Source: Alviniconcha marisindica | Taxonomy: Eukaryota; Mollusca; Gastropoda; Provannidae | Length of the DNA stretch: 64,000 bases | Direction of reading: 5' to 3' | NCBI GenBank assembly: GCA_018857735.1 | Contig: JABMCL010000941.1 | Span: 280,001-344,000, forward strand | Shown: positions 48,101 through 56,332 of the stretch, one piece after another | Numbering within the stretch: the first letter of the stretch is position 1 | How the letters are laid out: each line of letters opens with the position of its first letter | Translations under genes and position numbers: made by a program | Notes under the pieces: model-generated | Told to the model about the DNA's origin: nothing | Databases searched by the model: none | Seen by the model: only the letters and a program-made list of their open reading frames with translations

Positions 48101-51100
48101 GTGCGCACATGTTCTTGTGTATAGTACAGAATGGACTGCGGATATGTGGAAATGCCAGCGTAGTGCATATTTCAAGTTCATTCCGTCCACACACCCCTGC
48201 TCCACCCCCCCCGCCCCCCCCACCCCCCACCCCCACACACACACACACACACTCATACCATTTGAGGACCACAAACTGACGGGGCTAAAGGTGGATGTTG
48301 CCTTTTGTTGTTGTTGTCTGACCTGTATTTTTGGCCTTTGTTCAGTTGGAGAGCGTCAACACGGAGAGGGAGTTCACGTACCAAGGCAAGCCGCCCAACT
48401 GTGAGTGGCACTTGGCGCGCAAGCTGGAAGACTTGAACTCATGGCGGTGAGTGTGAGCTTGATGGAGGTGTTTGTACTTTAAAATAAGACTACTTTGAGA
48501 GTGAGGAAGCCTGCTCGTCACGTTTTTTAAGCCTCATTACTGTTGTTTGGTCTTTGTTTTGTTTTCCTATGATATGTTGGTAGAACAAGAGTTTAGGTTA
48601 TTCCAGACTATTATATTATGGAATGTCAGTAGAACGGGAGTTTAGAGGTATTTCAGACTATAAGGTATGTCAGTAGAACAGGAGTTAGGGTATTTCAGAT
48701 TGTTATATTACTATTATATTATAGTATGTCAGTAGAGCAGGGGTTTAGGGTATTTCAGACTATTATGGTATGTCAGTAATACAGGAGTTTGGGGTATTTC
48801 AGACTATTATGGTATGTCAGTAGAACAAGAGTTAGGGTATTTCAGACTATTATATTACTATTATAGTATGTCAGTAGAGCAGGAGTTCAGGGTATTTCAG
48901 ACTATTATGATATGTCAGTAAAACAGGAGTTTGGGGTATTTCAGACTATTATGGTATGTCAGTAGAATAGGAGTTTAGGGTGTATGAGACTATTTAATGT
49001 CACTGCAGTCTCATGTCAACCAGTAGTTCTTCTTAAAGGAAACATTAACATTTTATTAACACATTGTTTGGCTGTTTGCCTTTGTGGACGTTGCTTAACC
49101 TGCGGGCACTTCTGAGTTGTTCTGTTGTGCAAGATTAAGCACCTTAAGAGTACCATTATTTTTACTCATCATCATCATCATCGATTATCATCACTGTCAT
49201 CTTCATGTCATGTACGCCTGTGCATGCACACACGCTTGATTGCACCACTTGATTTGATTGGCAACCTTTCTCCCTCCAGTTACACCCAGTGGAGATAGCG
49301 CGACAGGTGACGCTGCTGGAGTTTGACTTGTTCCGAGCGATCCGGCCCTCCGAGTTGGTGGGCAGTCCCTGGATGAAGGAGAACAAGCACCAGACCTCCC
49401 CAAACTTGCTCAAGATGATCAACTTCTCTACTGTGGTGGGTACCCTTTGTTTTTCTCCTTCTGTCGAACTGGTGGTTTCTGTGTTTGTAACATACTGTTT
49501 GATCATCATGATGATCAACTTCTCTACTGTGGTGGGTACCCTTTGTTTTTCTCTGTCTGTCTGACTGGTGGTTTCTGTGTTTGTAACATCCTGGCATGCT
49601 GTTTGATCACCATGGTGATCAACTTGTATCCTGTGATGCATCCCCAGTCTTGGTCTTACTAGCTGGCCCAGTCTGCGCTTGTAACATCCTGTGCCATCAT
49701 CAGGATGACAAACTTTTGTGCTGTGAAGCGCCCCAGTTCTTGGTCTGACCAGATGTATATGTTCTTGTACATCCTGTTCGATCACCATGATGATCCGACT
49801 ACTGTATTTGCCTGACCAGCTCTTTATGTTCTGATAACATCCTCTGTGTATTACCATCATGATTCTCAGCTTCTCCACTGCAGCCTCAGCTGCCTTTGAA
49901 TCGACAAAGGGGTGGGCGGGGAGATGGATTTACTGGGTGGTACACGACGAATGGCTGATTGACTTCTGATCTTGGGGCTTGGAATGTTTTCTGTTCAAAC
50001 TGTGTTTAAGTGAAATGAAAATGACTTTGTTTCAGTTCACTTTCTGGCTGGAGAAGTGCATCCTGGAGACGGAGAACATTGAGGAGCGTGTAGCAGTGCT
50101 GTCACGCATCATCGAGATCATGCTGGTCTTCCAGGAGCTGAACAATTTCAACGGAGTGCTGGAGGTGGTCAGCGCCCTCAACTCGGCCCCAGTCTACCGG
50201 CTGGATCACACCTTCAAGGTAGGAAAAACAAAACAAAAACTGTCTGAACTTCACTGCAGGTGGGACTTGGTTCAGCCCCCCCCCCCCCCCCCCCCCCCCC
50301 CCACCCTCCAGCTTAAGGTCAGGATCAGAACAAGCCCTCATGCCTCTCCTGTGTTTATGTCAAGAAGTTGTAGTGATGGAGTACTCAGGTTTTTGGCAGG
50401 GCATATGCCCCAAAGTCTTCACCCTTTTTGTGATGAACTTCTTGTGTATGTATTTTATTTTGGAGGAAAGACTTATTTAAAGTAGTTGTGGTTTGGTGTT
50501 TTGTTCATTCTCCTCTCTTCTTGCAGTGTTTCATACTGCATGTGTCATTTGTTCCGGCAGTCCTTGCCTTTTTCACAGTACAACGCTATTGCAACTCAGT
50601 TTACTGAGCCCTTTCAGCTCCTAACCAGCCGGCTTTTTTGCTGTTTGACAGGAGGTGCCTCACAAGTACACAGTGCAATGCTATTGTGTCTGATCTTAGT
50701 GAGCTCCTTTCACTAGTTGCAGCAGCACCTTCTAACCAGCCGGCTGTTTGACAGGAGGTGCCTCACAAGTACACAGTGCAATGCTATTGTGTCTGATCTT
50801 AGTGAGCTCCTTTCACTAGTTGCAGCAGCACCTTCTAACCAGCCGGCTGTCTGACAGGAGGTGCCTCGCAAGTTCACAGTGCAGTGCTATTGTGTCTGAT
50901 CTTAGTGAGCTCCTTTCACTAGTTGCAGCACCTTCTAACCGGCCGGCTTCTTTGCTGTTTGACAGGAGGTGCCTCACAAGTACGTCAGAGCCTTGGAAGA
51001 AGCCCATGAGCTCAACGCTGACCATTTCAAGAAATACAACGAGAAGCTCCGCTCTGTCAACCCCCCGTGTGTTCCATTTCTGGGTCAGTATTGCATACTG

Positions 51101-51697
51101 TGAAGATGCTGGCTACTTGTTCACTTCAGAAAGTGTTAGAGCGTTCTTTATGTTAATACGGATGTCTTGAGGGATGTGGCAGCCGCTTCCTTGTTGGTTT
51201 TGTTTGTTTGTTGCTGCTGCTGCTCTCCAACGTTTCCAGTTGCTGCTTGAAAACAATCACCCTGCCTCCTGCCTCTCACCACCACCACCACCCCCCTCCC
51301 CCACCCCCAAGAAAAGGAGTGAGGAATAAATTGAAACCAGCTTGGCTTAACGCTCCTGAAAGCAACAAGGCGACTGGAAACAAACAGAACATCTTATTTG
51401 GAATGGTAAGATCCTCTGAAGATGTCATGTGGCAGGCTGATCTAAAAAAGAAGAAGAAAAAGGTCATACATGCAATCCTCTCATCCTGTGGAATGCATTT
51501 GTCAGTGTACAGCTGCGTATACCAGGTGACCCCCATAGTGTTCAGCTGGAGAATGCCACAACAAATAGTAATAATAATTCAGGTATTTATAAAGTGCTAA
51601 ATCTTGTCCATATAGATACATACACACATGCACAAACGCACACACACACATACACTCTGACATGCACACACACACACTCTCTCTCACACACACACAA

Positions 51698-51728
<31 letters not shown>

Positions 51729-54700
51729 CACACACACACCAAAACAAAAAACAACAACCCGGGGGGGGGCCAGAGTAAACTTCTGCTGACAAAAACGTTG
51801 TAGTCATTCCTGCTTCTGTACACCAAACCTTTTTCCCTTGTCCCGTGAACAGGTATGTACCTGACCAACATCCTGCTGACGGAGGAAGGGAACCGCGACT
51901 TCATCGTCACCCGGCCCGAGGACACCAGCCAGCGGGCCGAGGGCTTCATCAACTTCAGCAAGCGCCGCAAGGTGGCTGAGATCACGGGCGAGATCCAGCA
52001 GTTCCAGAACCAGCCGTACTGCCTGCAGTCGGAGCCCACCCACAGGGTAAGTAAGCCTGGCGGTGGTGGGAAGGTACGGGTAAAGACCTGTTCTTCAGGG
52101 TCAGCACTGATGGAATGCAAAGTGCAAAATTTTCATTTGTTGTATTACAGTCTGGTGTGTACTTTTCCATGCTGTAGATGCAGATGGTAAGGTGGTAATT
52201 TGGGCCCATTTTTGGGGCAGGCTTCAGAATATCCTGAAGACCTGTTCTTCAGCACTGTCGGAGTGCAAAGTTCATAATTCTCATTCATTACAGTGTGTTG
52301 TGTACTTCTCCGCCCTGGAGATGTAGGTGGTAAATTAATTTGTGTGCACTAACTGGTGCCTGTTTGGAGCAGGCTTCAAAATGTCCTGCAGCATGGTGCT
52401 CAGGGATCCTACTGTGAGCACTGAGATAAATTATGACTGTGACAACTCAGGCGCTGAGCTGTAAACTCAGGTGTTGAGCTGTAAACTCAGGTGCCGAGCT
52501 GTAAACTCAGGTGCCGAGCCGTAAACTCAGGTGTTGAGCTGTAAACTCAGGTGCTGAGCTGTAAACTCAGGTGTTGAGCCGTAGATGGTCCTGGGCTGAG
52601 TGCTAAGCCATGCCTCCCGTAGCTACAGTCACACAAGCTTTCAGTCTGATTGACATATTGTACTGTGTTGACTGGTGGAAGGCATGGTAATTTGAGTCCG
52701 ATTCCAGCATTTGGGTGCCTGCAGTTTGCCTCATTTTGATGGTGGCAGCTGATATTTCTTGCCATCGGTGATTGTGTACCATTATTTATTTTGAAGGTTT
52801 TGTTTGGAGTCTGCCAGTCTTGTGTTCTGTTGCTCTGCATTAGCTTATTTGCCTAACATGGCGGTCACTCTGAGACCGTTTCACACCTAGTATTATTTGT
52901 GACCTGATTGCCTGAAGCTGCTCAGGTGATAGGCGTCCCAGAACCCTCTGTTGTTCCCCCATAGTTTTGTTTCTTTCTTTGGTGTCATTTTGTGGGTTGT
53001 GTTGTGCTTGGTCTAAGTTAACCAGATGGTGTCACTGCTTCAGAGCCAGGTGTGAGTACCTCGAGTTTTGGGTGACAGCTTTGTGGTAAAATACAGTTGT
53101 GATTGTCATGTGCGAAGTTCCCCCCCCCCTCCCCCCCACCCCCCATTTTCCTTTAATGGGTGCTGTGGTCACCAGTCAAGGAGCAGGCTGTGTTGGTGAT
53201 GCTCCAGAGGCAACCGCAGAATCATGTCATGATCAAGGCATGTTAGAGTTACATAATTATATAGATCAAGTCATGTTACGGGTTTACAGTATGTATTTAG
53301 CACTGATTCCAGGTATTTCAAGGATAACATCACTTTCAAACAATGAAGCGTTTTTACTGTGTCGATTTTTGCTGCCAGGCATTTCTGAAAGGGTTGAACC
53401 CCTTGGGGGACATGACGGAGAAGATGTTCAACGATTACCTGTACGGCAAGTCGCTGGAGCTGGAGCCCCGCAATGCCAAACAACTGCCAAAATGTGTAAG
53501 TACGCTTTGATTCTCTTTGCTGAGAATTTTGGCTGGGGGGGGAGGAGGGACAAAACTGACTGAACCGTTCTAATGGAAAAATGAGGAAAGCAAGTGTGGA
53601 GAAGACGAAGGAGGCTGGCATTTCAAACAAAGGTAATGGGGCAAGGCTGTGAAACTAACAAACTAAGCTTGAAAGAAAAAGGTGATGGGTCAAGGCTGTG
53701 AAACTATCAAACTGAGCTTGAAAGAAAAAGGTGATGGGTCAAGGCTGTGAAACTACCAAACTGAGCTTGAAAGAAAAAGGTGATGGGCAAGGCTGTGAAA
53801 CTATCAAACTGAGCTTGAAAGAAAAAGGTGATGGGTCAAGGCTGTGAAACTATCAAACTGAGCTTGAAAGAAAAAGGTGATGGGTCAAGGCTGTGAAACT
53901 ATCAAACTGAGCTTGAAAGAAAAAGGTGATGGGTCAAGGCTGTGAAACTATCAAACTGAGCTTGAAAGAAAAAGGTGATGGGGCAAGGCTGTCAAACTAA
54001 CAAACTAGGCGTGAAAGAGAAAGGTGATGGGGCAAGGCTGTCAAACTAACAAACTAAGCTTGAAAGAAAAAGGCAGGCGGACAAGGAGCTGTGCTCACCT
54101 GCCTTTCATTGTCCTCTCTTTTTTCTCTTCCAGCCCAAAAAGTACCTGGAATTCTCCCTCAAGTCGCCAGGCATCAAGCCCTCCAGCCACCGGCACGCCT
54201 CATCCAGCAAGAGCCACGGCATCCCACCCAACGTCAGCATGCCAAAGACTTCCGAGGAGGAGGACAGCCTGCCATCCCCCATGTGCGTCACTCCCCCCAC
54301 CCCCAGCACTCCGCAGACCCCGCCCCCGCATGGAGCCAGCATGAGCAACGTCTTTCCAGGTAAACGGGATGTTTGAGACGGTGTGTTACCGTTCCCGCCC
54401 TCGTGAAGTCTTTTTGGACCCCCCTCCTCCCCTGGTGAAAGGCAGTCTCCTGCGTGAGACTTGTTAGTTTGAGTCTTCGTGTTTTTGTGGAAATGAACCT
54501 GTTAACCCAGTTTAAAAGGGGAACTGAATGAAGACAGCAATTTGGTCTGAAAACGTTGAAATAGATATTTTCCTCCACATGTTTTGTTTGGTGTTTCTGT
54601 CATTTTGTTATTTTATTTTTGTCCTCTCGACTGTGTAGGAAGGTGTGTCTGTGTGTGGCTGTTAAAAGTAGATGGATGCACATGAATAGGGAAGGGGTGG

Positions 54701-56332
54701 GTGGGAGCATGAGAGATCTAGGAAAGAGTACTGATTATTTATTATTTTTTGTATCTGAGTGGACGAGTGGAGATTGATGTGCGCATGTCACTGTGTGTGT
54801 GTGTGCGTGTGCGTGTAACGTGGTTATTGTTTGAGAGGCGATAATGGTAGACTACAATATTTAAGATTCTGTTTGTTTGAAATGTATGTTGGTGTGGTTT
54901 TTGTCATAAGACGCTTGTACAGCGCAGTGACTTTAACTCTGGTTAAAGAACAGCGCTTTATAAAAATCATTTATTTTTAATTATTAGGAGGTGCTATAGT
55001 GTACTTGATAATTTACTTCGGGCTTCGCTGCAGAGGGCTGGTGGTGACAAATGGGGTCCCAGAATACTTACATGTCCTGCGTGTGTATGGTGCTTTTTCT
55101 TCTGCTCCCCCCCCCCCGTACAGTATGCATTCCTCTGTTCACAAGTGGGTCTGACACAGTGCTGCAATGTATTTCTGTGTTACAAAGCTGTGCCTGTTGG
55201 TCTGACAGTGGTGCAGTATGTATGGCTTTGGTGTAACTGTGTGATTGCTGTCAGAGAGAGTTGTGCAGCGTGTGGGTCCTGTATTGTTGCTTGTAGAACT
55301 GTGATTGTTGGTCCGATAGATGGATGCAGTGTGTTATAGGCCAGTCTGATTGTTGGTCTGATGTTGGTGCAGCATGTGGTTCTTGTGTTATAGGCCGGTG
55401 TGATTGTTGGTCTGACGTTGGTGCAGCATGTGGTTCTTGTGTTATAGGCTGGTGTGATTGTTGGTCTGACATTGCCATTGGTGCAGTATGTGGTTCTTGT
55501 GTTAGAGGCTGGTGTGATTGTTGGTCTGACAGTGTGGTGCATTGTGTGGTTCCTGTGTGATTGTTGGTCTGACAGTGTGTGGTTCCAGTATTGTAGACCT
55601 GTGTGATTGTTGGTCTGACAGTGTGGTTCCTGTGTTGTAGACCTGTGTGATTGTTGGTCTGACAGGGTGGTGCATTGTGTGGTTCCTGTGTGATTGTTGG
55701 TCTGACAGTGTGTGTTTCCTGTGTTGTAGACCTGTATGGTTGTTGGTCTGACAGCATGTGGTTCCTGTGTTGTAGACCTGTGACTGTGTGGTTGTTGGTC
55801 TGACAGAGCCTTGCAGTGTGTCTCACTTTGTGCAGAGCTGTGTGGCGCAGGACACAACAACTCGACGCCCAGCATTCCCGAGGAGCCCGAAGAGCCACGC
55901 CCTAAGCCGCCCCCCTTGCCGCCCCGCCGTCGCCATAAGGAATCCCTGTCCAGTGAACTGGGTGTGGTGATGAGGTCCAGTGAGCCCCCGCCCCCTCCCC
56001 CACGCCAGGACAGCACGGTGCCGCCTCCTGTGCCTCCTCGCAGAGACTCCATGCCTGTGATGTCCGTCGGTCTGTCCACGTCGCTGCCCAGGTCGCAGAG
56101 CGTGTCCACCGCCCGGCCCGTGTCGCACTCCCACGTCAATGTCATACACGGCAACACGCTGCCGCGGCACAACTCTGAGCGCCACAACTCGCTGGCGGAG
56201 CCGGGAAGCGGGTTGTCATATTCTTCCTCCTCCTCGTCCTCGGTGTTTGACATCAACGGGGAGGAGGCCATCGAGAGGCCTGTGCTGCCCCCAAGGACGT
56301 ACAAATCTCATTCGCGCAAGCAGAGCAGCTAG
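30772..56332 (+). CDS. Sos: Son of sevenless, Ras guanine nucleotide exchange factor
   Basis: Twenty-three exons sum to 3888 nt (about 1295 aa). Domains in order are: histone fold (about 1-185; [39 protein letters not shown]); DH (about 200-400; [39 protein letters not shown]); PH (about 450-570; [28 protein letters not shown]); REM (about 600-760; [34 protein letters not shown] keeping the Trp equivalent to human W729); Cdc25 (about 790-1050; [63 protein letters not shown]); and a Pro-rich tail with [19 protein letters not shown] and PVLPPRTYK for Grb2 SH3 domains. Sos loads GTP onto Ras at the membrane after receptor tyrosine kinase signalling. Exon 5 carries a one-base frame break with a stop at 37984, and exons 16 and 17 do not join in phase. 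The rest is conserved and exons span the whole protein, so I read this as a live gene with sequence errors. Confidence 0.96.
31977..32435 (+). mobile_element. Dispersed repeat copy B
   Basis: It matches copy A (7041-7530) from ttaactggtaatttttggta through accagttctc, a GT-rich middle, gtgtgtgtgttctaatctag, and ggttttcatgaaccact to gaaaaatgcctagtg. The left hairpin arm is not recognisable here. Confidence 0.75.
34050..34752 (+). repeat. Ten-copy minisatellite with back-to-back AG|GTGAG
   Basis: Units of about 67-75 bp read tttgcttttaggtgagattg, gcccctctcacacctctctc and gagatgttcatgccagtta. Most copies place a pyrimidine-leaning stretch and TAG directly against GTGAGA. Confidence 0.92.
34800..35345 (+). 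repeat. Tandem repeat, about 110-120 bp, four to five copies
   Basis: Units share tttgaaaagaaaaaggaga, ttaattgactggatgtttac and tcatcttctttccattcaga. Each includes an acceptor-like ttctttccattcag. Confidence 0.85.
35489..35746 (+). CDS. Sos: Sos exon 2, histone fold
   Basis: The acceptor ctgcacag and donor gtgggt flank 86 codons: [39 protein letters not shown] and [13 protein letters not shown]. Confidence 0.96.
36410..36493 (+). CDS. Sos: Sos exon 3, histone fold
   Basis: The acceptor tttccag and donor gtaagg flank [20 protein letters not shown] and YTAADILK, 28 codons in phase 0. Confidence 0.96.
36540..36580. repeat. (CA)n microsatellite
   Basis: A short CA tract lies 47 bp past the donor of Sos exon 3. 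Confidence 0.85.
36832..36912 (+). CDS. Sos: Sos exon 4, histone fold
   Basis: The acceptor cattcag and donor gtaatt flank [19 protein letters not shown] and AICADQ, 27 codons in phase 0. Confidence 0.95.
37623..37890 (+). repeat. Three-copy repeat (93-96 bp) ending at Sos exon 5 acceptor
   Basis: ggagttgaatcac starts at 37641, 37734 and 37830. The last unit runs through ggctgaaacgtcttctg into the polypyrimidine tract of exon 5. Confidence 0.85.
37897..38095 (+). CDS. Sos: Sos exon 5, DH start, with a one-base frame break
   Basis: The acceptor ccctag and donor gtaaag flank 199 nt (3n+1), yet both neighbours need phase 0. Frame 1 gives [20 protein letters not shown] then runs into TGA at 37984-37986. 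The next frame gives [20 protein letters not shown] and [17 protein letters not shown]. The switch falls between 37951 and 37972, as if one base were inserted or two lost. Confidence 0.9.
38575..38715 (+). CDS. Sos: Sos exon 6, DH
   Basis: The acceptor cccag and donor gtgagt flank [32 protein letters not shown] and [10 protein letters not shown], 47 codons. Confidence 0.96.
39230..39400 (+). repeat. Possible transposon-derived repeat fragment
   Basis: The phrases caagtttcatcttattagg, ttcagggggtcaag and gacacagacaggcagac resemble the ends of interspersed repeats common in invertebrate genomes. No terminal repeats were found. Confidence 0.35.
39493..39603 (+). CDS. Sos: Sos exon 7, DH
   Basis: The acceptor ctttag and donor gtactg flank [20 protein letters not shown] and [14 protein letters not shown], 37 codons. 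Confidence 0.94.
39945..40060 (+). repeat. 35-bp tandem repeat, three copies
   Basis: gaacaatgatgcgagagtga with attcagtgaacagagt recurs in the intron before Sos exon 8. Confidence 0.85.
40171..40272 (+). CDS. Sos: Sos exon 8, DH
   Basis: The acceptor tgtgcag and donor gtaggc flank [20 protein letters not shown] and [13 protein letters not shown], the most conserved DH segment. Confidence 0.96.
40747..40874 (+). CDS. Sos: Sos exon 9, DH end
   Basis: The acceptor atgcag and donor gtcagt flank [20 protein letters not shown] and [16 protein letters not shown]. It ends in phase 2. Confidence 0.92.
41432..41625 (+). CDS. Sos: Sos exon 10, DH-PH linker and PH start
   Basis: The acceptor accacag and donor gtgaga flank it. 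The frame that fits both phases gives [36 protein letters not shown] and [16 protein letters not shown] is nearly invariant in Sos. Confidence 0.93.
42067..42112. repeat. (AG)n microsatellite
   Basis: A pure AG tract lies 77 bp upstream of the Sos exon 11 acceptor and contributes purines just outside its polypyrimidine region. Confidence 0.9.
42189..42386 (+). CDS. Sos: Sos exon 11, PH domain
   Basis: The acceptor gttccag and donor gtactt flank [30 protein letters not shown] and [15 protein letters not shown]. Confidence 0.95.
43518..43638 (+). CDS. Sos: Sos exon 12, PH domain end
   Basis: The acceptor tttccag and donor gtagac flank [17 protein letters not shown] and [19 protein letters not shown], which carries the PH C-terminal helix Trp. 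It ends in phase 2. Confidence 0.95.
43920..44594 (+). repeat. Repeat array (121-142 bp unit) carrying the exon 13 acceptor
   Basis: A pyrimidine tract and AG followed by a cgtgtt- or catgtt-like string end at 44056, 44194, 44336 and 44457; the real acceptor ends at 44594 and is followed by tatgttggag. Units also share cagtgcaacacagtgcaac and gacagaggataa. Confidence 0.9.
44595..44891 (+). CDS. Sos: Sos exon 13, REM domain
   Basis: The acceptor ccctgcag and donor gtgagt flank [40 protein letters not shown] and [19 protein letters not shown] through DLVDLLIER. Repeat arrays that copy its own splice junctions sit on both sides. Confidence 0.97.
44871..45955 (+). repeat. Array copying the exon 13 donor, with 14-17 nt pseudo-exons
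   Basis: Units of about 80-95 bp contain gttctgtgctctacag, then GACCTTCTGGTTGAGAG, then gtgagtttgagg. This echoes the true exon end GACCTGCTGATTGAGAG and its donor. Full acceptor-pseudo-exon-donor units lie at 44957-44973, 45039-45055, 45171-45184, 45286-45302 and 45924-45940; others have lost the AG. Confidence 0.93.
46421..46543 (+). CDS. Sos: Sos exon 14, REM domain
   Basis: The acceptor gtttcag and donor gtgtgt flank [20 protein letters not shown] and [15 protein letters not shown]. Confidence 0.95.
46564..46711 (+). repeat. 74-bp tandem duplication after Sos exon 14
   Basis: ttttggaatcggcatgaact and the following 54 nt recur at offset 74, beginning 20 nt past the donor. It does not include exon sequence. 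Confidence 0.9.
46974..47130 (+). CDS. Sos: Sos exon 15, REM domain
   Basis: The acceptor cctgcag and donor gtatgt flank [38 protein letters not shown] and IIKVIQRR. The HW pair includes the Trp known to contact distal Ras. Confidence 0.96.
47720..47815 (+). repeat. 47-bp tandem duplication
   Basis: cttgtatcagtaaattagat with gcagtggtcgatgatgcat recurs at 47721 and 47768, in the intron between Sos exons 15 and 16. Confidence 0.9.
48346..48446 (+). CDS. Sos: Sos exon 16, REM-Cdc25 linker
   Basis: The acceptor tgttcag and donor gtgagt flank [20 protein letters not shown] and [16 protein letters not shown] matches the vertebrate VEWHIS. Length is 3n+2, but the next exon needs phase 0, so one base is missing, two are extra, or a tiny exon is unseen. 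Confidence 0.85.
48600..49000 (+). repeat. 44-bp minisatellite
   Basis: atgtcagtag or a close variant starts at 48623, 48667, 48726, 48770, 48814, 48868, 48912 and 48956, mostly 44 bp apart. It lies between Sos exons 16 and 17, where an expected stretch of coding sequence is missing. Confidence 0.9.
49280..49435 (+). CDS. Sos: Sos exon 17, Cdc25 domain start
   Basis: The acceptor cctccag and donor gtgggt flank [32 protein letters not shown] and [13 protein letters not shown], 52 codons. Its donor end is copied about 96 bp downstream. Confidence 0.95.
49412..49880 (+). repeat. Decaying array copying the Sos exon 17 donor
   Basis: The exon end atgatcaacttctctactgt with g|gtgggtaccctttg (from 49415) recurs exactly at 49511, and then in worn form near 49615, 49700, 49787 and 49860. 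Confidence 0.85.
50036..50218 (+). CDS. Sos: Sos exon 18, Cdc25 core
   Basis: The acceptor tttcag and donor gtagga flank [38 protein letters not shown] and [12 protein letters not shown], the catalytic core with the NNFNG motif. Confidence 0.97.
50275..50302 (+). repeat. Poly(C) run
   Basis: About 27 consecutive C lie 57 bp past the Sos exon 18 donor. Confidence 0.9.
50610..50985 (+). repeat. 103-bp array copying the Sos exon 19 acceptor
   Basis: tttgacag|GAGGTGCCTCACAAGTAC occurs with the AG ending at 50651, 50754, 50857 (ctgacag) and 50965 (real). Each unit holds the acceptor and the first 15-18 nt of exon 19. Confidence 0.93.
50966..51083 (+). CDS. Sos: Sos exon 19, Cdc25 domain
   Basis: The acceptor tgacag is the last of four near-identical copies; the donor is gtcagt. 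It encodes [38 protein letters not shown]. Confidence 0.94.
51560..51740 (+). repeat. Retroelement-type tail with (CA)n
   Basis: aatagtaataataattcagg with tatttataaagtgctaaatc, then CA repeats, matches the tail at 18046-18080 (tttataaagcgcaaaattttgtctgta). It is a short truncated copy. Confidence 0.65.
51853..52046 (+). CDS. Sos: Sos exon 20, Cdc25 domain
   Basis: The acceptor gaacag and donor gtaagt flank [38 protein letters not shown] and [14 protein letters not shown]. It is GC-rich against its intron. Confidence 0.96.
52445..52582 (+). repeat. 20-bp tandem repeat, seven copies
   Basis: gtaaactcaggtgctgagct and close variants lie between Sos exons 20 and 21. Confidence 0.9.
53379..53495 (+). 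CDS. Sos: Sos exon 21, Cdc25 end
   Basis: The acceptor tgccag and donor gtaagt flank [19 protein letters not shown] and [19 protein letters not shown], matching vertebrate FFENLNPMG and LEIEPRN. Confidence 0.95.
53640..54070 (+). repeat. 49-bp minisatellite, eight copies
   Basis: ggtgatggg starts at 53681, 53730, 53779, 53827, 53876, 53925, 53974 and 54023, just before the Sos exon 22 acceptor. I see no exon-derived part. Confidence 0.92.
54134..54359 (+). CDS. Sos: Sos exon 22, Pro/Ser-rich tail
   Basis: The acceptor ttccag and donor gtaaac flank [20 protein letters not shown], then a Ser/Pro/Thr-rich stretch ([16 protein letters not shown]) with several SP/TP sites of the kind MAPK phosphorylates in Sos tails. 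Confidence 0.93.
55130..55835 (+). repeat. Imperfect 45-60 bp array abutting Sos exon 23
   Basis: Units share gtgtgattgttggtctgaca with gtggttcctgtgttgtagac. The array runs to the exon 23 acceptor and explains the long antisense open frame here. Confidence 0.88.
55836..56332 (+). CDS. Sos: Sos exon 23, SH3-binding tail and stop
   Basis: The acceptor ttgtgcag precedes 55836; TAG is at 56330-56332. It carries four proline motifs of PxxPxR or related type: [28 protein letters not shown] and PVLPPRTYK, then a Ser run. It is strongly GC-rich. The long antisense open frame opposite is a by-product of this bias. Confidence 0.95.

Noticed and set aside
49162..49878. 238-codon minus-strand frame
   Set aside because: It is antisense to Sos exon 17 and its repeat copies; the repeats explain the internal periodicity.
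55180..56304. 374-codon open frame on the minus strand
   Set aside because: It runs antisense through Sos exon 23 and the repeat array before it; its protein is a low-complexity repeat of the array unit.
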